64,000 nucleotides of DNA from NCBI GenBank assembly GCA_002368155.1, contig AP018180.1:6466908-6530907 (forward strand), written 5' to 3'. The notes under the pieces are model-generated. The model searched no databases, was not told the DNA's origin, and saw only the letters and a program-made list of their open reading frames with translations. The position numbers and the translations under genes are program-made. The stretch is from Nostoc carneum NIES-2107 (GTDB lineage: Bacteria; Cyanobacteriota; Cyanobacteriia; Cyanobacteriales; Nostocaceae). Of this stretch, positions 53,122 to 62,886 are shown in pieces. The number at the start of each line of letters is the position of its first letter. Position 1 is the first letter of the stretch.

Positions 53122-54288
53122 TTATTTATTTTTAGTAGCTTGAAAATGCGAATCCAGATAGCTAGCCAGAGTTTGTTGAAACTTTTCAAAACCAAAAGTA
53201 TCAATTACCTTTTGGCGTAGAGCTTCTGGCTGATACATTAGGGGATTGGGATAGACACCTTGCAGAATTTCAATTAATGCCTGTGCAATTTCTTCTATAT
53301 CATCAGGATTTACTAATGCCCCCAATTCACCATGACAAAGAGCATCAATTGCCCCATCTTTGTTGCCTCCTAAAGCAGGTTTACCACAAGCTAGTGCTTC
53401 TAAGTAAACAATACCAAACCCTTCCCGTTTGCTAGGCATAGCAAATACATCGCAGAGATTGTAGTAATCAGAAATTTGCTCATCAGATACAAACCCAGCT
53501 AAGGTAACACAATCTTCTAACCCTAGCTTTGCAATTAACTGTTCTATTCTAGATCGGTCGTTTCCTTTGCCAACAATTACATAGTGAACATCTGGAATAA
53601 TCTGGCGTATTTTTGGCAGTGCTAATAAAATTTGGTCATAACCTTTATAACGCTCAGTTTCAGCTAGCCTTGCAACAGTTAAGATTACAGGTTGTTCCGG
53701 TTTGAGTCTATATTGCTCAAGTAAATAGTTCGGTTTAGATACAATTTTAAAATTACTGATATCAAATGTGCATGGCAGAAGTGAAATCTTGTTTGGATTT
53801 AGATTTTGTTCCTTAAGCAGGCGATCGCGTGTATAACCACTGATAGATAAAATCCGATCTGCATTTTGAAGCACTTGTTGTAAAATTGGATTTTGAAGAT
53901 CCCATACTTCTAACCCATAAACATTAATCCAGTAAGGAATACCTACTAGAAGTTTGAGTAAATATGCAGCAATTGAAAAATTAACATGTGCAGCAATTAC
54001 TAAGTCTGGGTAATGCACCAGACCTTGACTGATAATTTTAGTAGCAAATGCAGGTGTACGAATTTTATTTGGATAGCCTCCAGTAAAGTAAAATTTAGTC
54101 TCAGGTAAATATTTAATATCTGATGAAGTTTTAACATCTTGCTTCAAAAAAACGTTGTAGTGACTTAGAGGGTAGAGACTTTGCAATGCTTGTAAGAAAA
54201 ATGCTGAATAGACTTGGATACCTCCTTTAAATCCAAAAATATTAGGAAACCATAAATGGAACTGCTTGATATCAGAACTAGTTTGCAT
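53122..54288 (-). CDS. Family-4 glycosyltransferase
   Basis: A 388-residue GT-B glycosyltransferase. The N-terminal domain has HLWFPNIFGFKGGIQVYS and a Rossmann-type VIAAHVNFSIAAYLL. The C-terminal domain has ILTVARLAETERYKGYD with the phosphate-binding Arg and Lys and the EX7E motif in SKREGFGIVYLEALACGKP. It lies nine bases upstream of the asparagine-synthase gene and 48 bases downstream of another GT4, all on the minus strand. No membrane segment is visible apart from a short hydrophobic patch. Adds one sugar; linkage unknown. Confidence 0.93.
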   Translation of the reverse strand: MQTSSDIKQFHLWFPNIFGFKGGIQVYSAFFLQALQSLYPLSHYNVFLKQDVKTSSDIKYLPETKFYFTGGYPNKIRTPAFATKIISQGLVHYPDLVIAAHVNFSIAAYLLKLLVGIPYWINVYGLEVWDLQNPILQQVLQNADRILSISGYTRDRLLKEQNLNPNKISLLPCTFDISNFKIVSKPNYLLEQYRLKPEQPVILTVARLAETERYKGYDQILLALPKIRQIIPDVHYVIVGKGNDRSRIEQLIAKLGLEDCVTLAGFVSDEQISDYYNLCDVFAMPSKREGFGIVYLEALACGKPALGGNKDGAIDALCHGELGALVNPDDIEEIAQALIEILQGVYPNPLMYQPEALRQKVIDTFGFEKFQQTLASYLDSHFQATKNK

Positions 54289-54336
54289 TTTTATTAAATA
54301 GGTTTGAGGTTCAGGTTGGAGATCTCAATTCTCTTA

Positions 54337-55536
54337 TTAAGCCAAAGCAGGTAAATTTCTCTGGTTCATAATGATGCTATCCAACGCTTGCTTTAATCCT
54401 TGAGTAGCTTGAATATAACTATACTGAGATATAATACGGCAGCTTTCTTCTCCCCAATCATGTAAGCGTTGTAAGTTTGAGAATGCTTCTTGCAGGCTAC
54501 GCGCTAATGCAGGCACATCACCGGCAGGAAAAATTAAACCATTTTTACCAGGATGAACCAAGTCCTGAGCACAACCCACATGAGTACTGACAATCACTGG
54601 ACAAGCTAAGCACATTGCCTCGTTAATGGCTAATCCCCAAGTTTCATTGGTGCCATAACTAGGTAGTACAACTAAATCTGCAACTGCGTAAGTGCGTGGC
54701 ATTAAAGATTGATTTTGAAAAGGAGCAAAGTAGATATTTGCCTGTCCTGCTGTTTGGGATTTCATTTCATCTTTTAAGATTCCATCTCCGACAAACAACA
54801 GGGATACTTGGTCAAGTTGAGCTTGCAAAAAAGCTTGAAGCAAATCTAAAGGACGTTTTTTGGTTTCAAACTTGCCTGCAAATAAAATAACTGCATGGTC
54901 TTGAGGAATACCAAGTTCTTGCTTCCAAGCAATAGCTTGCTGCTTGGCTATTTCCATTTGGCTCAAAAAGCGCTCGTTATCTATTGCATGAGGTGAGAAA
55001 AATAGATTATTAGTGTTTACATTATGATATTGAAAGTAGTTATAGTTGGCTTTGCCTACATAAAGACAGGCAGAAAAACGCCGATAAATTTGGGTGATCA
55101 ACTGCCGACGTAGCCATGCTTTGATGCCATGACTAGGTAATAAACGATGAGAATCGCCCCGAAATATTAATGGAATTTGACGAGCATTCCAACGCCATAG
55201 AAAATGATAGATGCTGGCATAGTTGTAGGACATCAATAGTACAGCATCAGGACTGTATCTACTAACTTGTGAAATTAAAGTTGGATTTTGTAATCCCCAA
55301 AAGTGATGAGTTCCTGCTTGGGAACTAACATTTGGTACAAACTCATACTCATACCCAGTTAATAAGGGAATATCCCACTGGAGTGTCTTATGAAAGCCGA
55401 CATCAACTTGCTGGGTAACCCCAAAATCCCAGAGATAAAAAACTTTAATTGCTAAATTAGTAGTATTAGTTAAATAACGAAACCAGGGTGCATAATATTG
55501 AATTGGATGAGAAGTAATGATTGCTATCTTTTGCAT
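54337..55536 (-). CDS. Family-4 glycosyltransferase
   Basis: About 399 residues from ATG 55536, chosen because the family starts at MQKIAIITSHPIQYYAPWF; an ATG eight codons upstream is possible. The C-terminal domain has ILFAGKFETKKRPLDLLQAF (nucleotide-sugar binding) and an EX7E-like motif in SYGTNETWGLAINEAMCLAC. The middle contains several aromatic-rich strands. It follows the polymerase-like gene after a 114-base gap. Probably one sugar-addition step in the polysaccharide repeat. Confidence 0.9.
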   Translation of the reverse strand: MQKIAIITSHPIQYYAPWFRYLTNTTNLAIKVFYLWDFGVTQQVDVGFHKTLQWDIPLLTGYEYEFVPNVSSQAGTHHFWGLQNPTLISQVSRYSPDAVLLMSYNYASIYHFLWRWNARQIPLIFRGDSHRLLPSHGIKAWLRRQLITQIYRRFSACLYVGKANYNYFQYHNVNTNNLFFSPHAIDNERFLSQMEIAKQQAIAWKQELGIPQDHAVILFAGKFETKKRPLDLLQAFLQAQLDQVSLLFVGDGILKDEMKSQTAGQANIYFAPFQNQSLMPRTYAVADLVVLPSYGTNETWGLAINEAMCLACPVIVSTHVGCAQDLVHPGKNGLIFPAGDVPALARSLQEAFSNLQRLHDWGEESCRIISQYSYIQATQGLKQALDSIIMNQRNLPALA

Positions 55537-55650
55537 AGTCGGTTCATAAAAATATCTCATAGTGGTATAAATTTTGTTTTTGTGTTATTTTCTATTAGCT
55601 TTAATATGGAGGATTTGGTTAGAGAAGAATTTCATATTGTAGCAACATAT

Positions 55651-57138
55651 TTAAACGCTTGATGCTTTATAGGATCGCATACACAGTAATATAACTCCAC
55701 CGAGTGAAATGCTTCCTTGAAATAAGGCGGCCACGTATACCCCTGCACTAAATTCAGTTTGAAAACATAACGTCAGTACTAAAATAGCAAATAAATAATT
55801 GGCAGAAAGCACTGGTGCATTAATACTCCAGCGAGTAACTTGTCCATACATTAACCCTAAAATAATAGCCAGCCCACCACAGCCAAACAAACCAAAATTA
55901 GCATAAGATTCAGCCAATAGTCCCCAACCTATTGTCGTTGTGAAAGTATCTTCACGGGTTTGTAAACCGTAATGAATGTTAAGTAAGTAAGTGCCTTCGT
56001 GACTAGATATTTTATTGGCATCAAAAATCCGGGGAATTAATAGCTGTGGCAAAATCGCATAGGTTGCTCCATAAAGATAGGGTATCTCTTGGGGACTCTT
56101 ATTTTGCGCCAACAGTAACATATGGATTACACTAGAACGCTGTAAAGATGAGGCTTGTTCTGGGGAATTATAGGATTGGTTTAGATCATCATTATTTTGG
56201 TTAATCAATAATGAATTCAAGCTATAGCCTGCCCATTCACTATACCAAGCTGGATAATCCAATGGTTGCACATAGGCGCTCTCTCCTCCAAACCAATATT
56301 TAGCTCTCATTTCACCTTTGCCATAGTTCAAAAACGAAAAGCAAAGAAGCATAATGATAATTAGTAAGGTTGGTATTTTTTTGCGTCCAATTACAAAACC
56401 AGTGATTGCAATCAAAAATTGAGAAGCTGCACCTACTAGTAGTAAAGTTGCGGTATTTGTAATTATTGCTGCCACCATTAGGAACAAAAAATTTAGGGAT
56501 TGTGCTTGCGATAGTTCTTTGGTACCAAAGTAATAAGAAAGCACAAAAGTAGCTAGTGCTGATAGTCCCAGAACAATACCACGGATGAGAGCGAACATGC
56601 CGCCATCGATTAATAACCAGCCAGCCAGGAAAAAGAGGTTGAATAAAACACTAGATGCTAGAACAAATAATAAAAATGTATTACCGCTACCACTCTTAAA
56701 TGTTAGATATGACTTAGGTATAGGAGGTGCGGATTTAACAAATTGGAACCAGATAAATGTTCCTAAGCATAAAAACCCCGTAACAGTAATGCTGGCAAAT
56801 AAATGACTGTTTGGAGAATATTGTAAAACTTGGGGGTGATTGGTTACTAAGGGCAGAGCATAAGTCCAAAGAAAGGTTAGTGCAAAAAGTGGAAAAATCG
56901 GTATCCCTAGTGCCCGTTTGGAACACCAAAGATAAATGGGTATCAATGCTGCGGCAGTGATTAAAATTGCGCCAATATTGCTTTCGAGAGATGTAGTATT
57001 TGTAAAAAATAATTCCCATATAAATAGAGAAAAGGCAACAAGCCAAAATCCTCTGAGCAATTTTCGTTGTCTGTGATGCTCAAAGGCAGTTGAGAATTGT
57101 GTGACCAATAAAGGTTGTGATTCCATATCTTTGCTCAT
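55651..57138 (-). CDS. O-antigen polymerase/ligase-like multispanning membrane protein
   Basis: 495 residues with ten or more membrane helices (for example LLRGFWLVAFSLFIWELFF, TVTGFLCLGTFIWFQFV, AIITNTATLLLVGAASQFLI). A large extracytoplasmic loop (about 280-400) carries DYPAWYSEWAGYSLNSLL and PYLYGATYAILPQLLIP, as in Wzy polymerases, where it holds the active-site residues. It is probably the polymerase that joins repeat units, or an O-antigen ligase. The start codon overlaps the upstream gene's stop (ATGA). No flippase (Wzx) is seen in this window. Confidence 0.82.
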   Translation of the reverse strand: MSKDMESQPLLVTQFSTAFEHHRQRKLLRGFWLVAFSLFIWELFFTNTTSLESNIGAILITAAALIPIYLWCSKRALGIPIFPLFALTFLWTYALPLVTNHPQVLQYSPNSHLFASITVTGFLCLGTFIWFQFVKSAPPIPKSYLTFKSGSGNTFLLFVLASSVLFNLFFLAGWLLIDGGMFALIRGIVLGLSALATFVLSYYFGTKELSQAQSLNFLFLMVAAIITNTATLLLVGAASQFLIAITGFVIGRKKIPTLLIIIMLLCFSFLNYGKGEMRAKYWFGGESAYVQPLDYPAWYSEWAGYSLNSLLINQNNDDLNQSYNSPEQASSLQRSSVIHMLLLAQNKSPQEIPYLYGATYAILPQLLIPRIFDANKISSHEGTYLLNIHYGLQTREDTFTTTIGWGLLAESYANFGLFGCGGLAIILGLMYGQVTRWSINAPVLSANYLFAILVLTLCFQTEFSAGVYVAALFQGSISLGGVILLCMRSYKASSV

Positions 57139-58460
57139 AGCAGTTTGCCTTGATGAGTAGTCGTGAGAACTTGGTCAAAAATAGCGCATTGCTGCCGAGT
57201 CATTTCCTTTGCAGTATAAGGTTGAAAAGCTTGCCAGTCAGTATCTGGCTGATAACCTTTGGATATGGATAAAAGCCATTGAAGTTGAGGTAAGACTTCA
57301 GGTAAGAGAGTGCTGGGCAGATCGTTTTCTTTAAAAGTGACTGCTCTACCTGCGTGACATTGATTAAGAATTTGGACTACGGAACTCTGTTGATGGAAAA
57401 TAGCGAAAATAGGCTTTTTTGCCAAAATACAGGGGTAGAGCTTGGAAGCAGTGTAACCAGGATCGTCAGAACCAATCAGCAAAATAGCATCGCTATCTAC
57501 TAAGGTTTGCAGGGCTTCAAAATAAGGAATGCGGAGAGGATGTTCTTCTACCAGATCGGCAACACCTAATTCCTGAGCGATTGGTTCCACTGTTTTAACT
57601 GCTTGATTATCAGGTGCATAGCTCGTACCAACAAAGTGCAGCTTAACAGCTTGCCACGGTTTAGGGTTTTTGCAACGCTCTGATTGGATTCCTAGAAACA
57701 AAATTCTTAGTGCCAGAGCCATATCGCTGCCACCTCGACCTATGTAAACCCAATGGCGCTTACCATCATTGGGATTAAATAGGGCTTGCTGAATATTAAA
57801 GGTAGGGAGTTGCTCAAAGTCTTTTTCAGGAGCGCCAAAGGGTAAGACTGTACATTGCTCGTCATTTAGCCAAGGGTAACGTTGAATTAAATTTTTGGGA
57901 TACTCAGGTGAAACGCTAATAATATGGCTGACATTATGCAGAGTAAATGATTCAAGATGTTTTGCTATTAATTGTGAAACCCAGTATTTAAAATAACCAC
58001 CAGGCGGTTTAGGAGAATTGGGGTGAAAATGGTAGTTACTCAACCAGGGGTCTTGGAAATCAATTATGTATGGTATGCCGTGTTTGATGTACCAGTATCG
58101 TCCTAAAGGCATCATCATAAACATGGTTGTGGAAAAAAAAATTAAGTCAGGCTTGGCAGTTTCAATAATTTTGCTACCTAGTTGCGCCACATGGAAAAAA
58201 CTACGTATTCCAACACTATTTACCCCAAACCAGCGTGTCCAAGACTTATATAAGCACCCGGCTTGCCATATCTTCATATCACTAGGAATAGATTTTTCTA
58301 AAGTTTCATCTTTAATTCCTTCTTGTTCATTTGGATTAATCTTAAGGATTAATGGTTGCCATGCAAATTCATCAAAAAAAGATAAAGACATACGAACACG
58401 ATGCATGTCCGGGCAGGAAATTGGCGGCCAGTTTGGTGTGATAATTAAAACTCGTTTCAT
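57135..58460 (-). CDS. Glycosyltransferase, GT4-like with degenerate C-terminal motif
   Basis: 441 residues from ATG 58460, set by a 4-base ATGA overlap with the end of the acyltransferase gene; a longer upstream start would add an unlikely leader. N-terminal MKRVLIITPNWPPISCPDMHRV resembles GT4 starts. The donor domain has WVYIGRGGSDMALALRIL and a distant LLIGSDDPGYTASKLYPCIL where EX7E would be, so catalysis may be weak or use an altered motif. Located between the acyltransferase and the polymerase gene. Partner of the same pathway. Confidence 0.83.
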   Translation of the reverse strand: MKRVLIITPNWPPISCPDMHRVRMSLSFFDEFAWQPLILKINPNEQEGIKDETLEKSIPSDMKIWQAGCLYKSWTRWFGVNSVGIRSFFHVAQLGSKIIETAKPDLIFFSTTMFMMMPLGRYWYIKHGIPYIIDFQDPWLSNYHFHPNSPKPPGGYFKYWVSQLIAKHLESFTLHNVSHIISVSPEYPKNLIQRYPWLNDEQCTVLPFGAPEKDFEQLPTFNIQQALFNPNDGKRHWVYIGRGGSDMALALRILFLGIQSERCKNPKPWQAVKLHFVGTSYAPDNQAVKTVEPIAQELGVADLVEEHPLRIPYFEALQTLVDSDAILLIGSDDPGYTASKLYPCILAKKPIFAIFHQQSSVVQILNQCHAGRAVTFKENDLPSTLLPEVLPQLQWLLSISKGYQPDTDWQAFQPYTAKEMTRQQCAIFDQVLTTTHQGKLL

Positions 58461-59608
58461 GCGGATTTTCGAGATTGTTGCCAACGAAAATAAGGTGCTT
58501 CTAACAGAGAGTAAGATGCCCAAGAGAAAGGAAGAAGCACAATCAATGAAAGTACGAGAGAGACATTTTGGATGATAGGTGAAGAACCAAACTTATGCAC
58601 TAAATACTCTGTGAGCCATAAACATAGCCACCAGTGCCAAAGATATAAGCTATAAGACCAACGACCTATGGCTTGTAATACCTGATGGCTTAACAGATTC
58701 CGAAAGATAGACTCACTGGAAATTACGTTCCAAAGAATTAGGCTATAACCTAGAGTTAAAATCGGTTCAGCCAGAGCTTTACAAAAATAGCCAAAAGAAC
58801 CAGCTAAGTTGACTACTTCTGTAACCATCAATATTCTGCCAAAATAGGTAATCAAAAAACTAAGCAAGAAACCTTGTTCTGCACACAAGATGTTTGGAGG
58901 TGGCTTTTGCACAGTGTATAACTTAGCAATGCACATACCCCAAGTAAACTCAACTAAACGGCTGGGTATTTGAGCGTTCCAAAAAGCTCCAACTTCAGGC
59001 GCACTACTGAACATCCAAAGGCGAAATATAATCGAACCTAAAATAGCGATCGCAGTTATAATCCAAAATCCAAATCTAGAAGCAGCCCAAATAAATAATG
59101 GCAAAATCAAATAAAAATGCCACTCTGTTGCTAGTGACCAAAAAGGTGCAGCTAATCCAACTGTATTAGGAACCCAAAGGTGAGTAAAACTAGCATAAGC
59201 CAGTAAATCTAAAAAGGGTAAAGGTTTACCAATAAAAGGATAGCGAAGCGCACAAACAAAAGCAGCTATATAAAAAGCTGGTGCAATTCTTAACCAGCGT
59301 TTTTTTAGTAAATGTAAGTAACTTTTCCATTCAAAATTGTTTTGTTTGCGCGCGTACATTAAGTACATACAAAATCCGCTGAGTACAAAGAATAGATCTA
59401 CTCCTGTACCTATAGCTGAAATAACTCTGTGTTAATCTAAATTAATTGAACTTATTTTTCCTATTGACCAAGTTGGATTTCCGCAAAAAAGCCAAATATG
59501 CGCCCAAATAACTCCAAAGACAGCTACAGCGCGTAAACCGTCTACTGGAGCAATTCGATTATTACTAGAAGCGTGGTTTTTCCAGCCTTTAGCCAACATT
59601 AATCGCAT
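58457..59608 (-). pseudogene. Acyltransferase-3 (OafA/YrhL type) interrupted by one in-frame stop
   Basis: An O-acyltransferase that would acetylate the exopolysaccharide. The N-terminal part (from ATG 59608) reads RIAPVDGLRAVAVFGVIWAH, the family's first helix with its catalytic-type His. It stops at a TAA codon (59434-59432) after KISSINLD. The same frame resumes at once with HRVISAIGTGVDLFFVLSG and continues through about ten membrane helices to 58457, without a frameshift; no start codon occurs until ATG 59368. Residues lost in the downstream-only product include the catalytic His and the FVLSGF segment, so it would be inactive. Alternatives: sequencing error, or readthrough. The downstream gene still overlaps its stop codon. 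Confidence 0.85.
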
Positions 59609-60542
59609 ATTCAAGATAATCACCTGTGTGGGTAAAATGAACTAATGAGCGCACTAAATTAGCAGTTTTCTCTTGTCGTTGAATAAAACGAGCTAGTTGC
59701 CAAACTTGAGTTTGTAAACTTTGCTTTTGATTTTTAGAATCCAAAAAAGGTTGATGTTGAGTTTCGGTACAGGTTGATACAGTTGTTTGTGGCTTTACAC
59801 GACCATAGGGAAAGGGAGAGCCTGCAATACGATAACTGACTTTTCCGTGAAACCCTAGTTGTCGCAGAAGGCTAGTCAGCGAAGCGGGAGTCCAAAAAAG
59901 TAAATGTTCATCAAGGGCTAAGTGTCCCCAACAGGCTTGATGAATCTGACGAGCGAGACTGTTACCATAAGGACAAGTTAATAACATCACCCCTCCAGGC
60001 TTAAGGAGTTGGCGCACAGCAGAAAAAAGCATTATTGGCTGATCGATATGTTCAGCAACATTGAGCAGAACGGCGATGTCATAAGAACTATTTGGTATAT
60101 CTTCTGGGCACTTTTTGTGTAGATAAGTGTTTTCTAATTGAGGTGGTAAATAAGGATCTATTCCTTCAGCCAAGTAATTGAAGCCTTGAGCAATTTTGAC
60201 AAAATTACCAGAGCCACAACCTATATCTAATAATTTCAAATTATCTAGTAAATTGTTTCTACCTAGCAGTTTTCGGCAACGATCAAGTTTTTGTTTAGCG
60301 CTATTAATATCAGCTTCGGTAATTTGAGAAGAATCAGTGAGAAAGTGAACATAATACTCTGAATAGATTTTTGCCATGCCTTTGGCTGTTGGTGCAAACT
60401 TTTTATAAACCAAACCGCAGTTTATGCACTTAAGAACTGGACAAGTTTCTCCAAGTATAATTGCATTGAAGAGATGATTAGATTTGGAATTAGGAGAATT
60501 ACAACCAGGACATTCGTGAAACGGACGCAGATATTCATTCAT
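59589..60542 (-). CDS. SAM methyltransferase with N-terminal zinc ribbon
   Basis: 317 residues. The N-terminus has two Cys pairs (HECPGCNSP, 10-18, and LKCINCGLVY, about 38-47) that should bind zinc. The class-I methyltransferase core has LKLLDIGCGSGNFV (SAM-binding motif I, about 106-119), LLNVAEHIDQP and GGVMLLTCP. This layout is shared with C-methyltransferases of sugar biosynthesis, so it may methylate a nucleotide sugar or glycan end. The start codon overlaps the upstream gene's stop region; the stop lies within the next gene's 5' end. A second methyltransferase of similar layout is two genes upstream. Confidence 0.88.
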   Translation of the reverse strand: MNEYLRPFHECPGCNSPNSKSNHLFNAIILGETCPVLKCINCGLVYKKFAPTAKGMAKIYSEYYVHFLTDSSQITEADINSAKQKLDRCRKLLGRNNLLDNLKLLDIGCGSGNFVKIAQGFNYLAEGIDPYLPPQLENTYLHKKCPEDIPNSSYDIAVLLNVAEHIDQPIMLFSAVRQLLKPGGVMLLTCPYGNSLARQIHQACWGHLALDEHLLFWTPASLTSLLRQLGFHGKVSYRIAGSPFPYGRVKPQTTVSTCTETQHQPFLDSKNQKQSLQTQVWQLARFIQRQEKTANLVRSLVHFTHTGDYLEYAINVG

Positions 60543-61702
60543 GAAATGAAACTAGGTTGAGAAAGCTTTAATTCTTGTAATAATTTGCTAAATCTATTTT
60601 TCCAAGTGTGGTGTTGTAGACAATGAGCTTGTGCAGCTTCAGCAATCCTTTTTCGTTCAGCAGGATGATTGAGGTAATAGGATATTTTGTCGTGCAAATC
60701 AGGTAAATTATCCCAAGCTGCAACATTGTCCCCAATTTGAAATAACTCTCTTAACTGAGGGCAATCTTGAGTTAAATAAAATCCCCCATTTATAGGAATT
60801 TCAAACTCCCTGAGTCGTACTTGCCGACGTTCTCTAGATGTTCCTGGTATACCCATAAAATGAGTAAAACCTAGATTGATTGCTGCTCCTTGAACCAGTG
60901 GAACGAAGTCAGAATTACTATAAGAGCCTTTAATACATTGAGCGGGCACTTCATTAGAACTCACGGCTGGTGATGGAGTAGGCTGAAGTCGGTGTTTCAC
61001 AGTTTCCCAAAATCTTCCCCAACCTTCTTGCTGTATGCGAGGCAAAAGGTAGTAATGCACGTCATGAAGATTTTTGCGATAAGGTTGTGCATTGGCTGGG
61101 TCAGGAGTACTACGCAGCCAGTTATGGCCATAAATCTGCAATGGAATATTTTGTTTAGCTAAATCAGCAAGCAGTTGCCGCCGAAAAAGCCAAGGAGAAC
61201 CAAGATAAAGAACTCCTGGAAATGGGATATTTTTTGTTAGGGTCTGAATTGTAGATACTGGCGGATTTGCTGCCATTGGCATATAGTAAGGACTTATCCC
61301 CGCACTACGCAAACCATTCCAGCAGTCCATTTGGGCACATGCTACTCGATCAAAATATTTGCCTATGCGAAGAATACGATACCACTGTCCTAATAAATCT
61401 ACGTGATAATTGACCATAGGAACATCAAGGGCACGTAGCTGCTTGGCTGTCTCAACTTCTAGAACATCATCATAGATAACAGCAAAGATTAGATCGAGTC
61501 GTCCCTCTGCTTTTAAACGTTTTGCAGTTGTTAATAGTTGAGTGTTAATCTGACGGTTATTTTCCAAACCTTGATTACTCCATGATTTACCCATGTGAGT
61601 ACCGTAGAAAAATTCTTCTACTGAGCAGCCCAAACGCTGCCAACCTTCTGAAAGATTTGCAGGCATCCAGCCATCTTTACAAAGGACAGTAAGAACATGC
61701 AT
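60539..61702 (-). CDS. CgeB-like glycosyltransferase
   Basis: 387 residues from ATG 61702 (MHVLTVLCKDGWMPANL), the expected start of this family; a GTG at 61789 with a 4-base overlap to the upstream stop would add 29 residues, so the true start is uncertain. GT-B-like fold, with VNYHVDLLGQWYR and a C-terminal CgeB-type segment: GFTHFMGIPGTSRERRQVR, LREFEIPINGGFYLTQDCP and NVAAWDN. CgeB was named from spore-coat modification in Bacillus; family members are predicted sugar transferases. It sits between the two zinc-ribbon methyltransferase genes. Substrate unknown. Confidence 0.82.
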   Translation of the reverse strand: MHVLTVLCKDGWMPANLSEGWQRLGCSVEEFFYGTHMGKSWSNQGLENNRQINTQLLTTAKRLKAEGRLDLIFAVIYDDVLEVETAKQLRALDVPMVNYHVDLLGQWYRILRIGKYFDRVACAQMDCWNGLRSAGISPYYMPMAANPPVSTIQTLTKNIPFPGVLYLGSPWLFRRQLLADLAKQNIPLQIYGHNWLRSTPDPANAQPYRKNLHDVHYYLLPRIQQEGWGRFWETVKHRLQPTPSPAVSSNEVPAQCIKGSYSNSDFVPLVQGAAINLGFTHFMGIPGTSRERRQVRLREFEIPINGGFYLTQDCPQLRELFQIGDNVAAWDNLPDLHDKISYYLNHPAERKRIAEAAQAHCLQHHTWKNRFSKLLQELKLSQPSFIS

Positions 61703-61785
61703 TACAGTTGAGCTATTAAATAAAGAAAAGTTTATCCTGATATTTTTTACACAAGAGATGTAGTTTAACTCTGTAATATTCAATA

Positions 61786-62793
61786 TCACTGAGCAACACT
61801 AACTATCGCAAAAGCACCGCCTTGTTTAAGTTGTTTTGCATAGGGAAGCAAACGTATTAGTGCGGGCAATCCTAGTAATCTTAAAAGTGGAGCTCGCAAT
61901 CGCTTATTTGAGATCCGGTACACTTGTGCTGCTAGTGAGCGTGAATCTGTAGCATCAGCGATTACTCTTAAATATAGGGAAGTTGCTAAATTCTGCCATG
62001 AAGGAGGCTCAAAAATTGCTGGATTGGTGTTAAATCCTACATCCTTTAATACCAGTGACAAGCTACCTGGTGTCCACTTATTCACATGATTTGGTGGCAT
62101 ATCGGGACAGCCTGTTAATTTTTCCTGACGGATCATTGCTTCACCATTTGGTACTGTAATAACAAGTTTTCCACCTTCACATAAAAGCTGTCGACATTGA
62201 GTTAGCACTGAGCGAAATTCTGCAATGTGCTCAAGTACTTGAAATAAGACAACAACCTGGAATGTTCCAGATTCAGATTTGACAACTGTTGACAAATCAC
62301 GAAAAATTTTGATTCCAGACTTTTCTAATGGTTCTCTTGTTAACTCACTAGCTTCTACTGCATAGCGTTGCCACTCTGTCCCAAGGTTATTTAGAAACAT
62401 TCCTGCACCTGCACCTATTTCAAGAATCCGACCTTTGCCAATCGGCATAAGAGCTTCTTGAATAGCTATGTCGTAGTCCCATCGCCAAGTTGGGTATCCT
62501 TTTTGCTCATGGAGAACACTGTAAAATTCTTCATCGCCACCCACAAATGGATACCCAAAAGCAAATTTGCACTCTCTACATTGTAAAATTATGCATTCTT
62601 CTCCTTGCCACAAGTTGCTGATAGATGCTTTTATTCGATTATGGCGGTCGGAACTACGAGTAATTGGGCAAAAATAAGTTGCCGCTTCCGAAGCAGTGTA
62701 ACGATAGAGGGGAGGCTCAGAGCAAAGTGTTCCACAAACTGGACATTGGACTGATACTAAAGAAGATGCTAAGTTTATGCTTTTTGAATTCAT
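61786..62793 (-). CDS. SAM methyltransferase with zinc-ribbon-like N-terminus
   Basis: 335 residues. Cys pairs in VQCPVCGTLC (about 14-23) and LQCRECKFAF (about 74-83) probably form a zinc site. The methyltransferase core has GRILEIGAGAGMFLNNLG (motif I), VVLFQVLEHIAEF and GGKLVITVPNG. Resembles the methyltransferase at 59589-60542 in layout; the pair may methylate two positions of one sugar. The C-terminal part is hydrophobic (LLRLLGLPALIRLLPYA), possibly for membrane contact. The stop codon overlaps an alternative start of the next gene. Confidence 0.87.
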   Translation of the reverse strand: MNSKSINLASSLVSVQCPVCGTLCSEPPLYRYTASEAATYFCPITRSSDRHNRIKASISNLWQGEECIILQCRECKFAFGYPFVGGDEEFYSVLHEQKGYPTWRWDYDIAIQEALMPIGKGRILEIGAGAGMFLNNLGTEWQRYAVEASELTREPLEKSGIKIFRDLSTVVKSESGTFQVVVLFQVLEHIAEFRSVLTQCRQLLCEGGKLVITVPNGEAMIRQEKLTGCPDMPPNHVNKWTPGSLSLVLKDVGFNTNPAIFEPPSWQNLATSLYLRVIADATDSRSLAAQVYRISNKRLRAPLLRLLGLPALIRLLPYAKQLKQGGAFAIVSVAQ

Positions 62794-62886
62794 AATCAGT
62801 AAATTTTGAGATAAGTTAATATAGTTTAAGGAAGAAGTATTTTTTGCAATTAATACATACTAAGCATAGTCAATATCAACAATAGT

